A stretch of 64,000 nt of DNA. It comes from Amoebophrya sp. A120. Its lineage: Eukaryota > Sar > Dinophyceae > Syndiniales > Amoebophryaceae. The number at the start of each line of letters is the position of its first letter. The first letter of the stretch is position 1. Under the pieces are notes generated by a model, which worked only from the letters and a program-made list of their open reading frames with translations, did not search any database and was not told where the DNA came from. The stretch covers positions 910,609-974,608 of the forward strand of contig CAJINV010000018.1 of NCBI GenBank assembly GCA_905178155.1, written 5' to 3'. The position numbers and the translations under genes were made by a program. Of this stretch, positions 26,701 to 37,409 are shown piece after piece.

Positions 26701-29163
26701 CCCGGAAAAAGTCATCCTCGAGCTCCTTCTTCTCCCGCTGTTTCGCCTGCCGTTCGCGCTCGGTCAAAACCGTTGTAGTAGTACCAGCACCACCCGCGCT
26801 TTTACTATTCTTCTCCTGTCGTGCATTGATGTTCAAGGCGTCCACAAGCTGTCTGCGCTTGTCCGTGTGCTCCTGGATCTCCGTCTTGAAGACCAGGTTG
26901 ACTAACTCGTCGTTGCACGTGGTGTGGTCCTTATTCAACACGTTTCCGCGCTCGTCAACGCCGTACACCGTCTTCAAGAAGCTGGACGCCCCCGGCCCGG
27001 TTTTATTACAGTGAAAAATGCCCCCCACCCCTGAAATTGTAGAAATTTGTGATGCGAAGTTTCCAAATGAAAACCTTTTGTCATGCGTGAAAGGAGTATG
27101 AATCTTTCTGATGCAGAGTCTGGGCGTATATCGCATCGCTTGCATGACAAGCGCCGCTCTTGCTGGGGTCTTTTGCAATACAAATTTTTGCTATTCACGA
27201 TGGGAAAACTGCCATGCTGATAGATGCAAGAGGGCGAGTGTTTCATTTGGAAAGGTTTGCAATACAAATGTTCCCAACTTCGGGGGTGGGGGCATTTTTC
27301 ATTGTAATAGGTTTTCTCTTTCCTCCGTTCCTCCGCTAAAAACTGCTCGATCGCGAACTGCTCGTATCAAATGCAAATATGTCTGGGTCTGGAAGGTTGG
27401 AACTTGTAATGCTAGCATTCCATACCTAGGAAATCTGTATTGCATAACCAACAAAAGTCGCAGCCTCTTCTGGACATGCAAGCACACGGATTCTCATGCG
27501 GATTGCCTATGAGAAAGCGTTACGGAAAGTTGTCATGCTAGATGGCATGCGGAATTGTTTCCATCAGCCACATTTTAGCATCACAAGTTTGAGTTTCCAG
27601 ACCCAGACGTATTTGTATTTCATAGCTCGTACTCAAAGGCAAAGTGCGTGCCTCCGCGGTTCCTCAGATTCTCGACGAAAGGCTTCAGCTCCTCAATCCG
27701 GCACGCGGCTGTAATAGTTCTTGCAGTTGTAGGTATAATTTCCGTGCCCGTGGTCCCGCTCCCGGCGGCAGGAGCCTCACGTGATAATAACTCTTCTTGC
27801 AGTGCTTGCAAATGGCTTTCCCAAATTTCCAAATCGGCCGCGGCAGAAGAGTTGTTGGTACTATTGCTAACGAAATTCTCTGGGTAGCCGCGACCAAGAC
27901 CGCATTTGTTCGTTTCATCCACCTCCTCGGCTCGAGGTTTCCACTTTTGCAAATCCGCGAGTTGTATCTTGGAAGCTGCGCTTTTGGCAGTTTTGGCGTC
28001 CGCCCCGTAGGCTTGTGCTCGGCTCCGAGCGTCCTGCGCCTTGTTCCGGCGTTCCATCATGTTCGGGGTAACTAGCGGATCTTTGCCCTTGCTCGGCAGA
28101 GTGGTCGTGGTCTCCTGCTGGTTCGAAGAACAAGAAGAGGAACTAGTACCATGTGTATGTGATTTTTTATCTTCTTGTTCTACTTGTTTCGACGGCGGGG
28201 CGCGCTTTTTTGTAGAAGAGGAGGAGGACGTCGATGATTTATTTTCAGAAGATTCTGCATTTATTTTCAAGCCAAAAAACTCGTTCCACTTTCCCACTTG
28301 CTTCTGGTCTCCCCTACCGCGTCCTTTCCGGCCGTATTTCTCGTCTTCCTGAAAGCCGCCCTTCTTCATGACAGCGCTTTTGTCCTTGTCTAGACACTCC
28401 TTGTGCACAATATTCGATAGGGTCTTCAATTTCGTCTTTGCCCGACCCGTACCCTCAGGATCCAGCGAGTCCTGGATCTCTCTCCGGACGGTCTCCAGCG
28501 TAACACTTCGCTTCACTTCCCTATCGCAGGAAAAAAGTGCATTTGTTGCAATTTCAGCATCACAAAGTTGCTCTGCATGATGGCGAAGAAAACGTGCTAT
28601 GCGCAGACTATAGGGGAAAAGGAAAACGAAAACACGAATGAAATGAGGCTGGCAAGCATTTCCTGCATGACAGAGGTTCTGTCTTAGTCTTGCTTGTCTT
28701 CCATCAGTGGAGTGTGTAACTGTAACACTTTTTTCTCAGGATAGTCCCTCCACAGTTCCATGTTTCTCCTCCTTACCTCAGGGTCCTCCTTACCTCCCGG
28801 TTGCTCCTCCTCTCGGTACTTTTCCTTCTGCCTCTCCCTGACAATAGCGTCCATGATCCACTTGTGCACGGGGAGTGTGTCGTCCAATTCCCCCCAGTCA
28901 AGGTTGTTTTCCTCGGAGGCTAGCCTTTTGCTTTCCTCGCTCCAGGGTGCGGGGTTTTTCAGGATCGTCGGGCTCTTGTTTCTACTTTTGTGCGGCACCT
29001 CGATCTCCTTACGCACCCACAGCTTGTCGTCCTCGCTGTACCAGCGAAGGGTCGTTTCTTTGTTGGAGAGTTTCTCCTCTTTCTCCTCCAAAATCAATTT
29101 GCTGGTCGGGGTCATGTCCCCCTTACCGCTACCCGCGGCGGTGTCGGCGGCGCGAGACGACAT
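23761..29163 (-). CDS. Possible archaeo-eukaryotic primase-like (PrimPol-type) protein
   Basis: Exons: 29163-28744, 28521-27625, 27364-27310, 27003-26213, 26000-25548, 25290-25204, 24967-24819, 24555-24471, 24329 to about 24045, and about 23913 to 23761. The N-terminal third is charged and low-complexity (Lys/Glu-rich), and is probably disordered. The conserved core includes CPWYVVLDGGKPALKD, RFYFDFIINYKHSD, PLIIAMQHAVHAVFPT, RYQDMQCALRLRFVFPEVV and a following Asp/Ala-rich helix. An acidic beta-strand motif followed later by LRFVFPEVV resembles motifs I to III and the C-terminal helix of AEP/PrimPol enzymes; this is a family-level guess by eye. The C-terminal exon is basic (TRKKMRRGRTGG). 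Seven introns are introners; 24330-24470 is GT-AG. The last intron's borders are unresolved. Start ATG at 29163. If correct, it would act in DNA priming or damage bypass. Confidence 0.4.
24556..24818 (-). mobile_element. Introner, family B (263 bp)
   Basis: Ends are TATCAAATGCAAAAATGTCT and AGACATTTTTACAGTTGATA, with perfect repeat TGAGA. Its interior closely resembles 62256-62516. Confidence 0.9.
24968..25203 (-). mobile_element. Introner, family H (236 bp)
   Basis: Starts TATGGGACTCTCAATTGTTA and ends TAACATTTGAGAACTCCATA; flanks ACTTG/ACCTC. The arms pair TTCTCAACTGTTACATG with its complement. Confidence 0.85.
25291..25547 (-). mobile_element. Introner, family B (257 bp)
   Basis: Ends are TATGAATTGCAAAAGTGTCT and AGAAATTTTTGCACTTCATA, with perfect repeat CGTCT. 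Removal joins ARGDV to LLNSVPTPT. Confidence 0.9.
26001..26212 (-). mobile_element. Introner, family G (212 bp)
   Basis: Starts TATCCCACGAGAAAATTGCT and ends AAACAGTTTTTTCTTGCGATA; flanks AAGCG/AACCG. TTTCACTGTG and CACAGTGAAA form the arms. Confidence 0.85.
27004..27309 (-). mobile_element. Introner, family E (306 bp)
   Basis: Starts TATTACAGTGAAAAATGCCC and ends GGGCATTTTTCATTGTAATA, with perfect repeat GGTTT. It is strikingly similar over its whole length to the family E copy at 34491-34796, with few substitutions, suggesting recent spread. Confidence 0.9.
27365..27624 (-). mobile_element. Introner, family B (260 bp)
   Basis: Ends are TATCAAATGCAAATATGTCT and AGACGTATTTGTATTTCATA, with perfect repeat GCTCG. 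Close relative of 56349-56602. Confidence 0.9.
28522..28743 (-). mobile_element. Introner, family D (222 bp)
   Basis: Ends are TATCGCAGGAAAAAAGTGCA and AACACTTTTTTCTCAGGATA; flanks TTCCC/GTCCC. Confidence 0.86.
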
Positions 29164-30316
29164 TTCTTTTCAAACAGACGGTCGTGGCAGCGCTTTGTTG
29201 TTCTCCTTTATGTGTAAGTAGTTTCTTTCGTGAGAACAAAGTTACATACTAGGCCGCAGTACCACAAAAATATCTATATCGGCGGAGCGGTTTCTATGAA
29301 AGTCACCGGGTCAGTCCTTTTTTTTTGTCTTGTTCGCAGCAGGAACTCGAACTGCTTGTCGTTGATCTTACTAAGTCATGCTTTATTTTACACTTACTAT
29401 TGCGTCGCTACCTACTTACGTTCTTACTGTTACTTTTGATTCCAAGGTCGAAAGTATGCTGTGCGTGACTGAGGAACATCGATCTGTCGCTTCAAAAACT
29501 GAAAGGAAAAAACCCACATGATTGACGAAAAGAAAGTGACGGTCCAGATTGATCTTCTATCTTGGTTGCTGATGAAGTTGCACAGCGCACCCGCGTGAAA
29601 AAGAATCGTCAAAACAAGGGCGGACTTTGTTGAATTTCTTTCTAACACACGTCAGGAACAGGACAAAGCTTCTACTGTCGCTCCAGAAGCTTACTTTCGA
29701 TAGTACTTCGCACCACGAGCGAATTTTCACGTGCTTGAAATTACCCTCCTGATCATAGTACTGTGAAACTGAAAACAGCAGCAGTGCGGTAAACATTCAT
29801 AGAGACGAGGCAGTGTTTGATATTAACTGTCTGCCTTTCACTGTCTCCTTTTCACTATCTCCATTCGTACGAGGGCAACAACGCACGCGAGGACAAGCAT
29901 TCTCTTATTATTTCATCTCCATTTTCTTCACAACATTCGCTTTTCGCAGACACCAGCATTTCATCATCAAACAGGCCCGCATACAAATGATGCAGTTTAC
30001 AGATAACTAATTAGCACAGCTGATAGGCAGGAGATTTTCAATGCTGCGCGACTACCTAGCACAGTACTTTCATATTTTCCGAAAAACAATAATCGTTTAA
30101 AATAAGGATCTTTTTTCCCTTTTAGCGTTAGGACATGCTGATGCACGTCCATGTGGACGCACGCGCTATTAGATTTAGAAGCAATAGCAAAATCAAACTT
30201 AAACATTAAACAGAAGCAAAATTGAATCTCGGTCCTCGAAGAGTCAACGCCGATGGTGTATTTCCGGAGTTAAGTATCTTCCGGACGCGTTATGCGCTGT
30301 TTCGAAAAGAAATGCG
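29164..30316. other. Intergenic, weak hydrophobic ORFs only
   Basis: Minus-strand frames between 29430 and 29800 include a hydrophobic C-terminus (TVTFFSSIMWVFSFQFLK) that could be the last exon of a small membrane protein, but no consistent splice pair with an upstream exon was found. The rest is AT-rich without recognisable features. Confidence 0.35.
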
Positions 30317-33300
30317 TCATGCAAAGAGGTATGGATAGTGCGTCACTATCATTTTCATCAGGGTCTGATTCTCCAAAAACTGTATGTGCGCCGCCCGGCC
30401 TATGATGCTGTCTAGCGACTGCTCCGCGATGAAAAAGTTCACGTTGAGGCGCAGCAGCTTCTCCGGCTTCACTTTCTGCAGCAGATTCCGGGCCATTTCC
30501 TCGGTCAAAAGCTCGATTTCCGTCCGGGGGTCTTCTTCTTCTACAACTCGTGGTTCATCTGGGCCGACAGAAGTCGCAGTAGGTGGCGTTCCAACCGGTA
30601 TGGCCAGGTGCGGCTGGAGATCATCTACTCTGCGGTCGATGTCATTCGAAAGATCTGGATCATTTGTTTGACCATCTTGATGCGCCCGATGATTTGACGT
30701 ACCAGAAGCTTGCTGTTGCTGAGCTCTTGTGCTTGTCCTCGCACTGGTATAATTATCTGTTTGTTCAACCCCGGGCGGAGGCGGCGGCACTTCGCATCTC
30801 GCCGACTCGTACGGACTGTATTGGTCTTGCTTCGAAGACAGAAACACCACGTGCTTGAACAGCTCCAGGCTGCTGTGCAAGGAGAGCTGGTACAAAAAGC
30901 TGTTGCGCAAAATGTTCATGGTGGGAGTACTTCTTCTACTAGAGAACGCGGAAAAACTACCTTGAAGATGTTGTCCTTCCCCTGTTCTTCTTCTTCTACT
31001 TGCGGTTTCTGCTTTAGTATGCTGCTCTTGGAGGTCATCAACATCGTCATCATGATTCATCTGTAAGAGATGACCACGATCAGTAGCTCTACTAGAGTGA
31101 TGATCGACTTTCAGATTGTAATCGTCGGAGAGACTGAGTTGTCTGAGGGCCTCGCTCTGCCGCCACTTCTTGAGCACCCACACGCCGGCTTCCACCAGGC
31201 GGTTCTGGCCCGTGTAGTTTAATCCCAGATGCATCGTCGACAGTGAAATGTAGGAATGGAACGACCTCCCGTACTTGTGGCGCAACAGCGGGATGGCCGA
31301 CCGTATGATCAACCCACCCATGCTGTGCCCGACGAAGGATAGTCGGTCGGTATGACAGTACACAACGCCACCTCCCCTTTATTTGCAGCCATGCAAAACC
31401 CCAAATCCAGTCGCTGCCCTGTGGCGCTGTTTGCATGACAAATTCCGGAAGCCCAAACAGTACTACATCAACATCAGGTACAGAAATGTGTCATGCATAG
31501 GCTCCACACGTGCTGGTGTTTGTATTGCTGTTCATGCCATACAAATGAGGGGGAGGGGGTGGAGTTATGCACTCTCATAGTCGGGGATGCCGCCGCAGTT
31601 GTCGCAGGCGAACGAGTCCACTTCCTCAAACAACCGTTCCCCCATCGCGCTGATGTCTCCCTCGGTTTGGTCCTCGTTCGAGCTCGAACAGAGGAAGAAC
31701 ACCTCCGGAAACTGCACCACGATGGCGTTCTTGATCATCCGCAAATCGTAGGGATTACCGTGGAGTCCGTGCACCAGGACGATCAAGTGCGAACCCGCGG
31801 GCGGGAGGGGGGACGAGTGGTGCAAGTGGAAGTCGGAGAAGCTGTAGTTGGTTGTGTTCTTTTCGGACATCATTTCGGACGTGCTACTAGTGCTCCTCTC
31901 GGGCTGTGCGATATTGTCAGCGGAGACAAATAGCGCATCGCTCACCATGTTTTCGTGGCGTTGCACCCGTGACGAGGAGGCGGTTTCTTGCTTGTCCCCA
32001 TGATGTCTTAATGTCTTTTCGGTATCCAGATTCACCGCTCCCCCGTGAAGATCATAGTCGTCGTCGAGAAGCGCCGCGGCGCGGTGGGAGCCGTCTTGAT
32101 GCAGTAGTTTTGGGTCTTCGTGTGAACGAGGTTGTAACATGTTCATCTCTCGGAGACCAACTTCTCCTTCTCGCTGGTCTGATACTACCCTTTTCGTCGT
32201 CTGACGAGATTGAACCTGCTCTCCTGTAGACGTCGAAATGGCGTCAAGCAATTCCTTCGCAGACGTGCCAAGAAAGCTGTGGTCTGAGGAAGTAGCAGCA
32301 GTTGCTGGCTCCACATTCTTTGACTTTGTGGTCTTCCCGCTTGTACGATCATGATCTACAACTTCCGAGTCATCTGGTACTGCTTGTGTCCCACTCCCAA
32401 CTTCCTCGTCTTTCAAAGTATCACCTGCTTCACTTTGTTTCGTCGCTCCCCGCACTCGACTAGACCCCGCCGCACCGTCGCCGACCAGAACCACGCTGTC
32501 AGGATTGATGTTTTTATCACGCGCCGCAGCGTGGTCTGTAATGCTTCCTGCGTCTTCTTCGTGTCTTCCGTCCACCCGTGCCGTCTCTTCTTCAGCCGCG
32601 TGTCCTGCCCGGTCTACTACTTGATCTTCTCCGCCGTCTCCTCGCGCAACCTTCCTTTTCGGTCTGGCGGACCCAGAGGTCGTGTTCTGGTCAGCGGAAA
32701 TTATCTCCGAAAGAACTTCTGCTGCTGCTGGTGTTGTACTAGAAGTTCTTTCGTCTACTTTTGCTGCACTACTTGTAGCTTCCGGTATTGTCGTGACGGC
32801 AGCTGGATTATGAATGTGGCTGTACGAAGCACCAGCAGCACTCGGCGCCGTGCTGTAGTTTTTAGTACTTCTAGTATTATTCGCCGCGGCCGGAGTCGAG
32901 TTGTTGCTGGAGGTCGTTGTCGTGTTGTGCGTGAAGAGAAAATCCGTCCTCGCGGGGCTGGCCAAACTTGTGAGCGACCGATTCTTTCCATGGTCAAAGG
33001 TGATCGGAGAACTCACGGATTTCACCACTGGCGTTCGCACCACGGACGCAGAGGAGGAGGAGGACGCAGTCATCATGTTGCCCCCGTGCCCGTGCTGGAT
33101 CACTTGAGTCACGCTGTGGTCGTCGATGGTATTATTGCAGTCGCTAGAAGAAATAATTTTATTTCGCATACTAGTTTCGGTTTCGGATTCGTCCGAGTGG
33201 GCGTTTAACATTTTTCTAGACGCAGGATCTTGCAATGCGCGACCACCGTCTTGACCGTTCGCTGCCCGCTGCAAGAGACTGCTGCTTCTCGTTTGCCGGT

Positions 33301-36300
33301 AATACCTGAAGAGGTTATTTGATGCACGTGCCATTTTTCCTTCTTCAACAAACTTCATTGGTTCGCAGTCGCAAACTACGGGCAGCTCGGGTTTAAGTAG
33401 AGCTACTACCTCGGGCAAAAATCGTCATCATGTCTTAGTTCTTAGTGCATCTTGCAGCTATCATGCTCTCCAAGTAGTACCTCTGCTCAAAAATCAGTGG
33501 GTGTCCCAGTGAATTCGAAAACGACAAGTCGTCAATTTGGAACTCCGACGGCACTGCGGGGTCCCTCTGCGCCAACTGTTGCCGCTTTTGCTCCACGAAA
33601 CTTTCCGCCTCGGTCTCGTCATCTAAGGCGCTGGGTCGCACGTGCCACAGCTCCAATTTTGCGGCTCTTCTTGCCGGGCTGCTGCATGTCGAACGAAGAT
33701 TTCTGTCTTGGCGGTCATCCAAGACCAAGTTTTCGCCGTTGTCGTTAATAGAATTCCCCGCCTTCTTCCCGCTTGATGAAGATGTTGATGCCCTATCTAA
33801 ACCACTTTCTCCGAAGATTTCCACGTCCTCCCGAAAGACGCGATTGGCCCAGAATTATCGTAAAGAAAAATCACCCCTCCCCATATCGAAAAGGTACGTC
33901 GCAGAAAATTTGTATTATGCTGATTTGCGACCACAAATCATCTCTGTCTTGCAAGGCAGCAATTCCACAGGCTCCCCCGCATTATGGAGGCGGATTGTGA
34001 TGCGGTTTGGCCTACAGCGCAGACGTTTCTTATGCTAAGCGCCTAGACCAAAACCTCGTTACTCAGGCTTGATGTAGGCCTGCCGTCCCGTTCAGCAAGA
34101 CAAATCTGATTTGTGTACGCAAATCCAGAATCACAGACTTCGTTTCGATATGGGAAGGGGGGATTTTTCCTCTCAATAAGAATTTTCGAATGTTCGCCGC
34201 ATGGATGGTCTGGAGAAAGCTGAAGATCTTGTAATTATAGTGCGGCACTTTGGACAAAAAATGGTCGTATATATGCATTGCAAAAGCAGCGCGCCTAGCA
34301 TGATCTGCAATACAAATTTTGTCAACCAGAAACATGCAGTTTGTCATGCTGGATCAGGTACTAGAGAATGAGACTTGTCATGCAAAACTGCAAGAAGCTG
34401 AAGCACTACAAGCACGCTCACGCTGCTTTTGCATTGGATAGTACCAAAGCGTCGACAGTTTCTGTCGGAGCGCATCCAGCTCGACAAGGTTATCACAGTG
34501 AAAAATGCCCCCCACCCCTGAAATTGCAAGAATCTGTGATGCGAAGTTTCCAAATGAAAGCTTTTTGTCATGCATGAAAGGAGTACGAATCTTTCTGATG
34601 CAGATTCTAGTCGTGTTTCGCATCGCTTGCATGACAAGCGCCGCTCTTGCTGGGATCTTTTGCAATACAAATTTTTGCTATTCACGATCGGAAATCTGTG
34701 ATGCTGATACACGCAAGAGGGCGAATGTTTCATTTGGAAAGATTTGCAATACAAATGCTTTCAAGTTCGGGGGTGGGGGCATTTTTCATTGTAATAAAGG
34801 TCCTCTTTTCTCCTCTTCGCCGCTAATGCTCGCTGCGTTCCTCTCGCATTTCCATCAACATCATGTTCTTCTTGCTGCCTAGAATGAGTACTAGTACCAC
34901 CACCATTGTAAAATTGTCGGTCCTCCTCCTCCTCCTGGCTGGAAAACGTCAAATTGTGCTGTTCGTCCGGAATATGGTGGTCAAAAATCTCGCGATGATT
35001 TTCCACACGAAATAGAGAACTGCTCGTCGTCCCACTGGTCCCCCCCGCAGATGGGGATGAGTTCAGCGTTAAGCTGGCGCCCGACGCGAGGGAGGAGTCC
35101 GCTGCTGTGCTCTTCACCCGCATCAGATTTACCAATTGCTCGCCGCGGTTTTGGGCACTCGCTGTCGACCCGAGGGACAGAGTCCGCTGGTTGTTCACGT
35201 TCAGAAAATTTCGGCCTTTGGAGGAGGAAGAAGATGAACCTCCGTTTCTTGTCGCGGTAGAAGTTGTTCCAAGTAACCGGTGCGACACCTGCTCCAAGTG
35301 CTGCAGCGCGCTCTCCAGGATCAACTTTTCTCTACTGAGCTGCGCAGAGAAGGTTCTTGTTGTGTCGGCGGTAGTTGTACCTGAAGTTGTGGAATGTTCA
35401 GCGCTGCTACTAGCAGTGCCGGCTCTAATTGTTGTATTCTGTCCATTACCACCACTACCACCACCACCCGCTGCAACCGCGACGCTCAGTGCGTCGCAAA
35501 TTTCCCCGTCAGAGAAGAGTTTGTCCTGGCCCGCATTGCCGAGGAAGTTCTTGAAATTGGACGCGTTCTCGGCACTTTCGTCCTCCTCAATGACCAGACC
35601 GAAGCCGTTCCGCAGCCGTTTCCGCACGTCCACGGTGGCGGTGAAGAAATGCAAGCGGAGCAGGGAAAAATGGAACTCGTCAAACAAAACCGGCACAAAT
35701 TCCGGAAAATTGGTCGCGGAGTTCCAGTTCAACTTCAGCTTTCGCCTGGACACCGACTGAAATTCGATCAGGTCAGGGTCGATCCGCATTTCCGCCGCCG
35801 CCTCCGGCCCGCCGAGCGTGGTCAGGTCCGCGAAAAGAAGCTCAATCTCGATCGAAATCGGGTACGTGGCGGTGGATGTAGAAGGTCGTGCAGCTGGGGA
35901 AGATGAAGATGAGGAAGAACGCGGGTGTTCAACATCCTCTGCAGCCCCACGACTGTTGTAGTTCCCTTGCCTGTTCCTCACGTTGTCCTGCTCTCCAGTG
36001 TTGGTCGTGGTTCTTTCCCCAGCACCAGTACCTTTTCCAGCACCACCAGCTGTGGGCGGCTTGCTCCCCCGAGGACTAGTACAATCAGCAGCACGACGAC
36101 CCTGCTCAGGTGGATCAACATTCGCGGGTAGTTCGAGGCGAAACACCGCCCCCTCGTTTAACTCGACTTCTTCTTCGCAGTAGCGAATCAAAAACGCCTT
36201 CGACAAGTACGTCCCATAGTTGTGCTCGGTGTTTTGGAAAACCGTTGACGGGATCAGATTGGAAATTTCCAGCACTTCCTCCTCGTTGGACTGCTCGTCC

Positions 36301-37211
36301 GAGTCGTCGGCAGAGTTGTTTAGATTCTCCAAATATCAAATTCAAAAATGTCTGGGTCTGGAAGAATGCGCGATTTGTGATGCTGCTTTTCCATGACCCA
36401 TAAGGTCTGGAATGCAGGACCTAGCATGACAGACTCTGCGAGACCTTTCTAATGCCTATCCTGCATGAGAAACTACCTCCCGACTTGGTCAAAACTGGAC
36501 GACTTTTGGTAATCACGCAACACAGATTTTTGCATGCTGCAGATTTAGCATGACAAGTTGCAATCTTCCAGACCCAGACACTTTTACATTTGATACCAAA
36601 TTCAGCAACTTCGTCACCGAAGCGTAATTGACCAGTGTCAAAACCTTATCCGCATCCGCGTTCGACTCATCCAGAATATCGTGCGTGATTTCGTTGTAGT
36701 TCTTCGTACTTGATGTTCCTCCAAAGTTGGCATAATTATTACCGGCGTAATTATTACCTCCGCTCGTCCCAGCAGTGGCAGAAAATGCTGTTGATGATGA
36801 GTCAGCGCTATTTAATATTCCACCGCTCCTGCTCCCTGTGCCATAACTGGTGTAGCTGTCACCATGATCACCAAAGTGCTGCCGCAAATACCGTTCGTAG
36901 TAGACTTGGACATGCACACGGTACAGGCCCTGATGAAACAGATCGACGTTACGAAAGTCTTTCAAGTGCACGGCGATCTCACAAACCTCCGTCTCCATGC
37001 CGGCGCTTGGAAGCTCTAAATGGTGAGATGGACGCGAGGACGCTGAAGTCCTTGCGAGGGGTGATCCTGTTGCTCCTGGCCCACGCACTGTTGCTGAGGT
37101 TAGACCATGTTGAAGCTGCTGCCCGGACGAAGAGCTGGCGCTGGTGGGTAGCTGCAGTTTCTGTTGCTGGTCGGCAAAAAGTCCCGGAGGATCTTGGTGC
37201 ACTGCATCCAT
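30317..37211 (-). CDS. FAM135: FAM135-type protein with DUF676 lipase-like domain, paralogue 2
   Basis: Second FAM135 homologue. Exons: 37211-36596, 36333-34797, 34490-34441, 34271-34179, 33855 to about 33445, about 33430 to 31580, and 31350-30317. The N-terminal domain reads EIAVHLKDFRNVDLFHQGLY and AFLIRYCEEEVELNEG. The middle has RVFREDVEIFGESGL and IFEQRYYLESMIAARC. The lipase part has HLIVLVHGLHGNPYD, LSFVGHSMGG, SSKQDQYSPYESAR and IGRAAHIQFLEN, followed by a short tail and stop at 30317. Long Ser/Thr/Asp-rich low-complexity segments separate the conserved blocks. The ATG at 37211 is the first in the open frame. Introner positions differ from paralogue 1. Between about 33430 and 33445 the frame shifts with no clear intron: a tiny intron or a sequence error. 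Catalytic Ser, Asp and His positions appear kept (inference). Confidence 0.8.
31351..31579 (-). mobile_element. Introner, family I (229 bp)
   Basis: Starts TATGACAGTACACAACGCCA and ends GAGTTATGCACTCTCATA, with perfect repeat GTCGG. It splits the lipase domain just before LSFVGHSMGG; paralogue 1 lacks it. Confidence 0.87.
33856..34178 (-). mobile_element. Introner, family F (323 bp)
   Basis: Starts TATCGTAAAGAAAAATCACC and ends GATTTTTCCTCTCAATA, with perfect repeat AGAAT. CCCTCCCCATATCG and CGATATGGGAAGGGG form the arms. Confidence 0.88.
34272..34440 (-). mobile_element. Introner, family M (169 bp)
   Basis: Starts TATGCATTGCAAAAGCAGCG and ends CGCTGCTTTTGCATTGGATA; flanks GTATA/GTACC. The outer part equals that of some family A and B elements while the inner arm is unique. 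Removal gives LSTLWYDHFLSK in frame. Confidence 0.83.
34491..34796 (-). mobile_element. Introner, family E (306 bp)
   Basis: Ends are TATCACAGTGAAAAATGCCC and GGGCATTTTTCATTGTAATA, with perfect repeat AAGGT. Near-duplicate of 27004-27309 and of identical length. Confidence 0.9.
36334..36595 (-). mobile_element. Introner, family B (262 bp)
   Basis: Ends are TATCAAATTCAAAAATGTCT and AGACACTTTTACATTTGATA, with perfect repeat CCAAA. Confidence 0.9.
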
Positions 37212-37409
37212 TATCTTGGGCGGGGCTGTTGTACTAGGTTGCTTCAAAACATTTCTGTTGTCGTACAACTACTGCTCATGATTACTACTACTCATGTTTG
37301 TAGTAGGTACGAAATGCAGGGAGCCCACGAGGAGCAGATCTCTATTTTATTCCTTACGCCCGAACAAGCAAATGCAAAGAAGCAAAAATAGAACAGAGTG
37401 CAATTGAAG

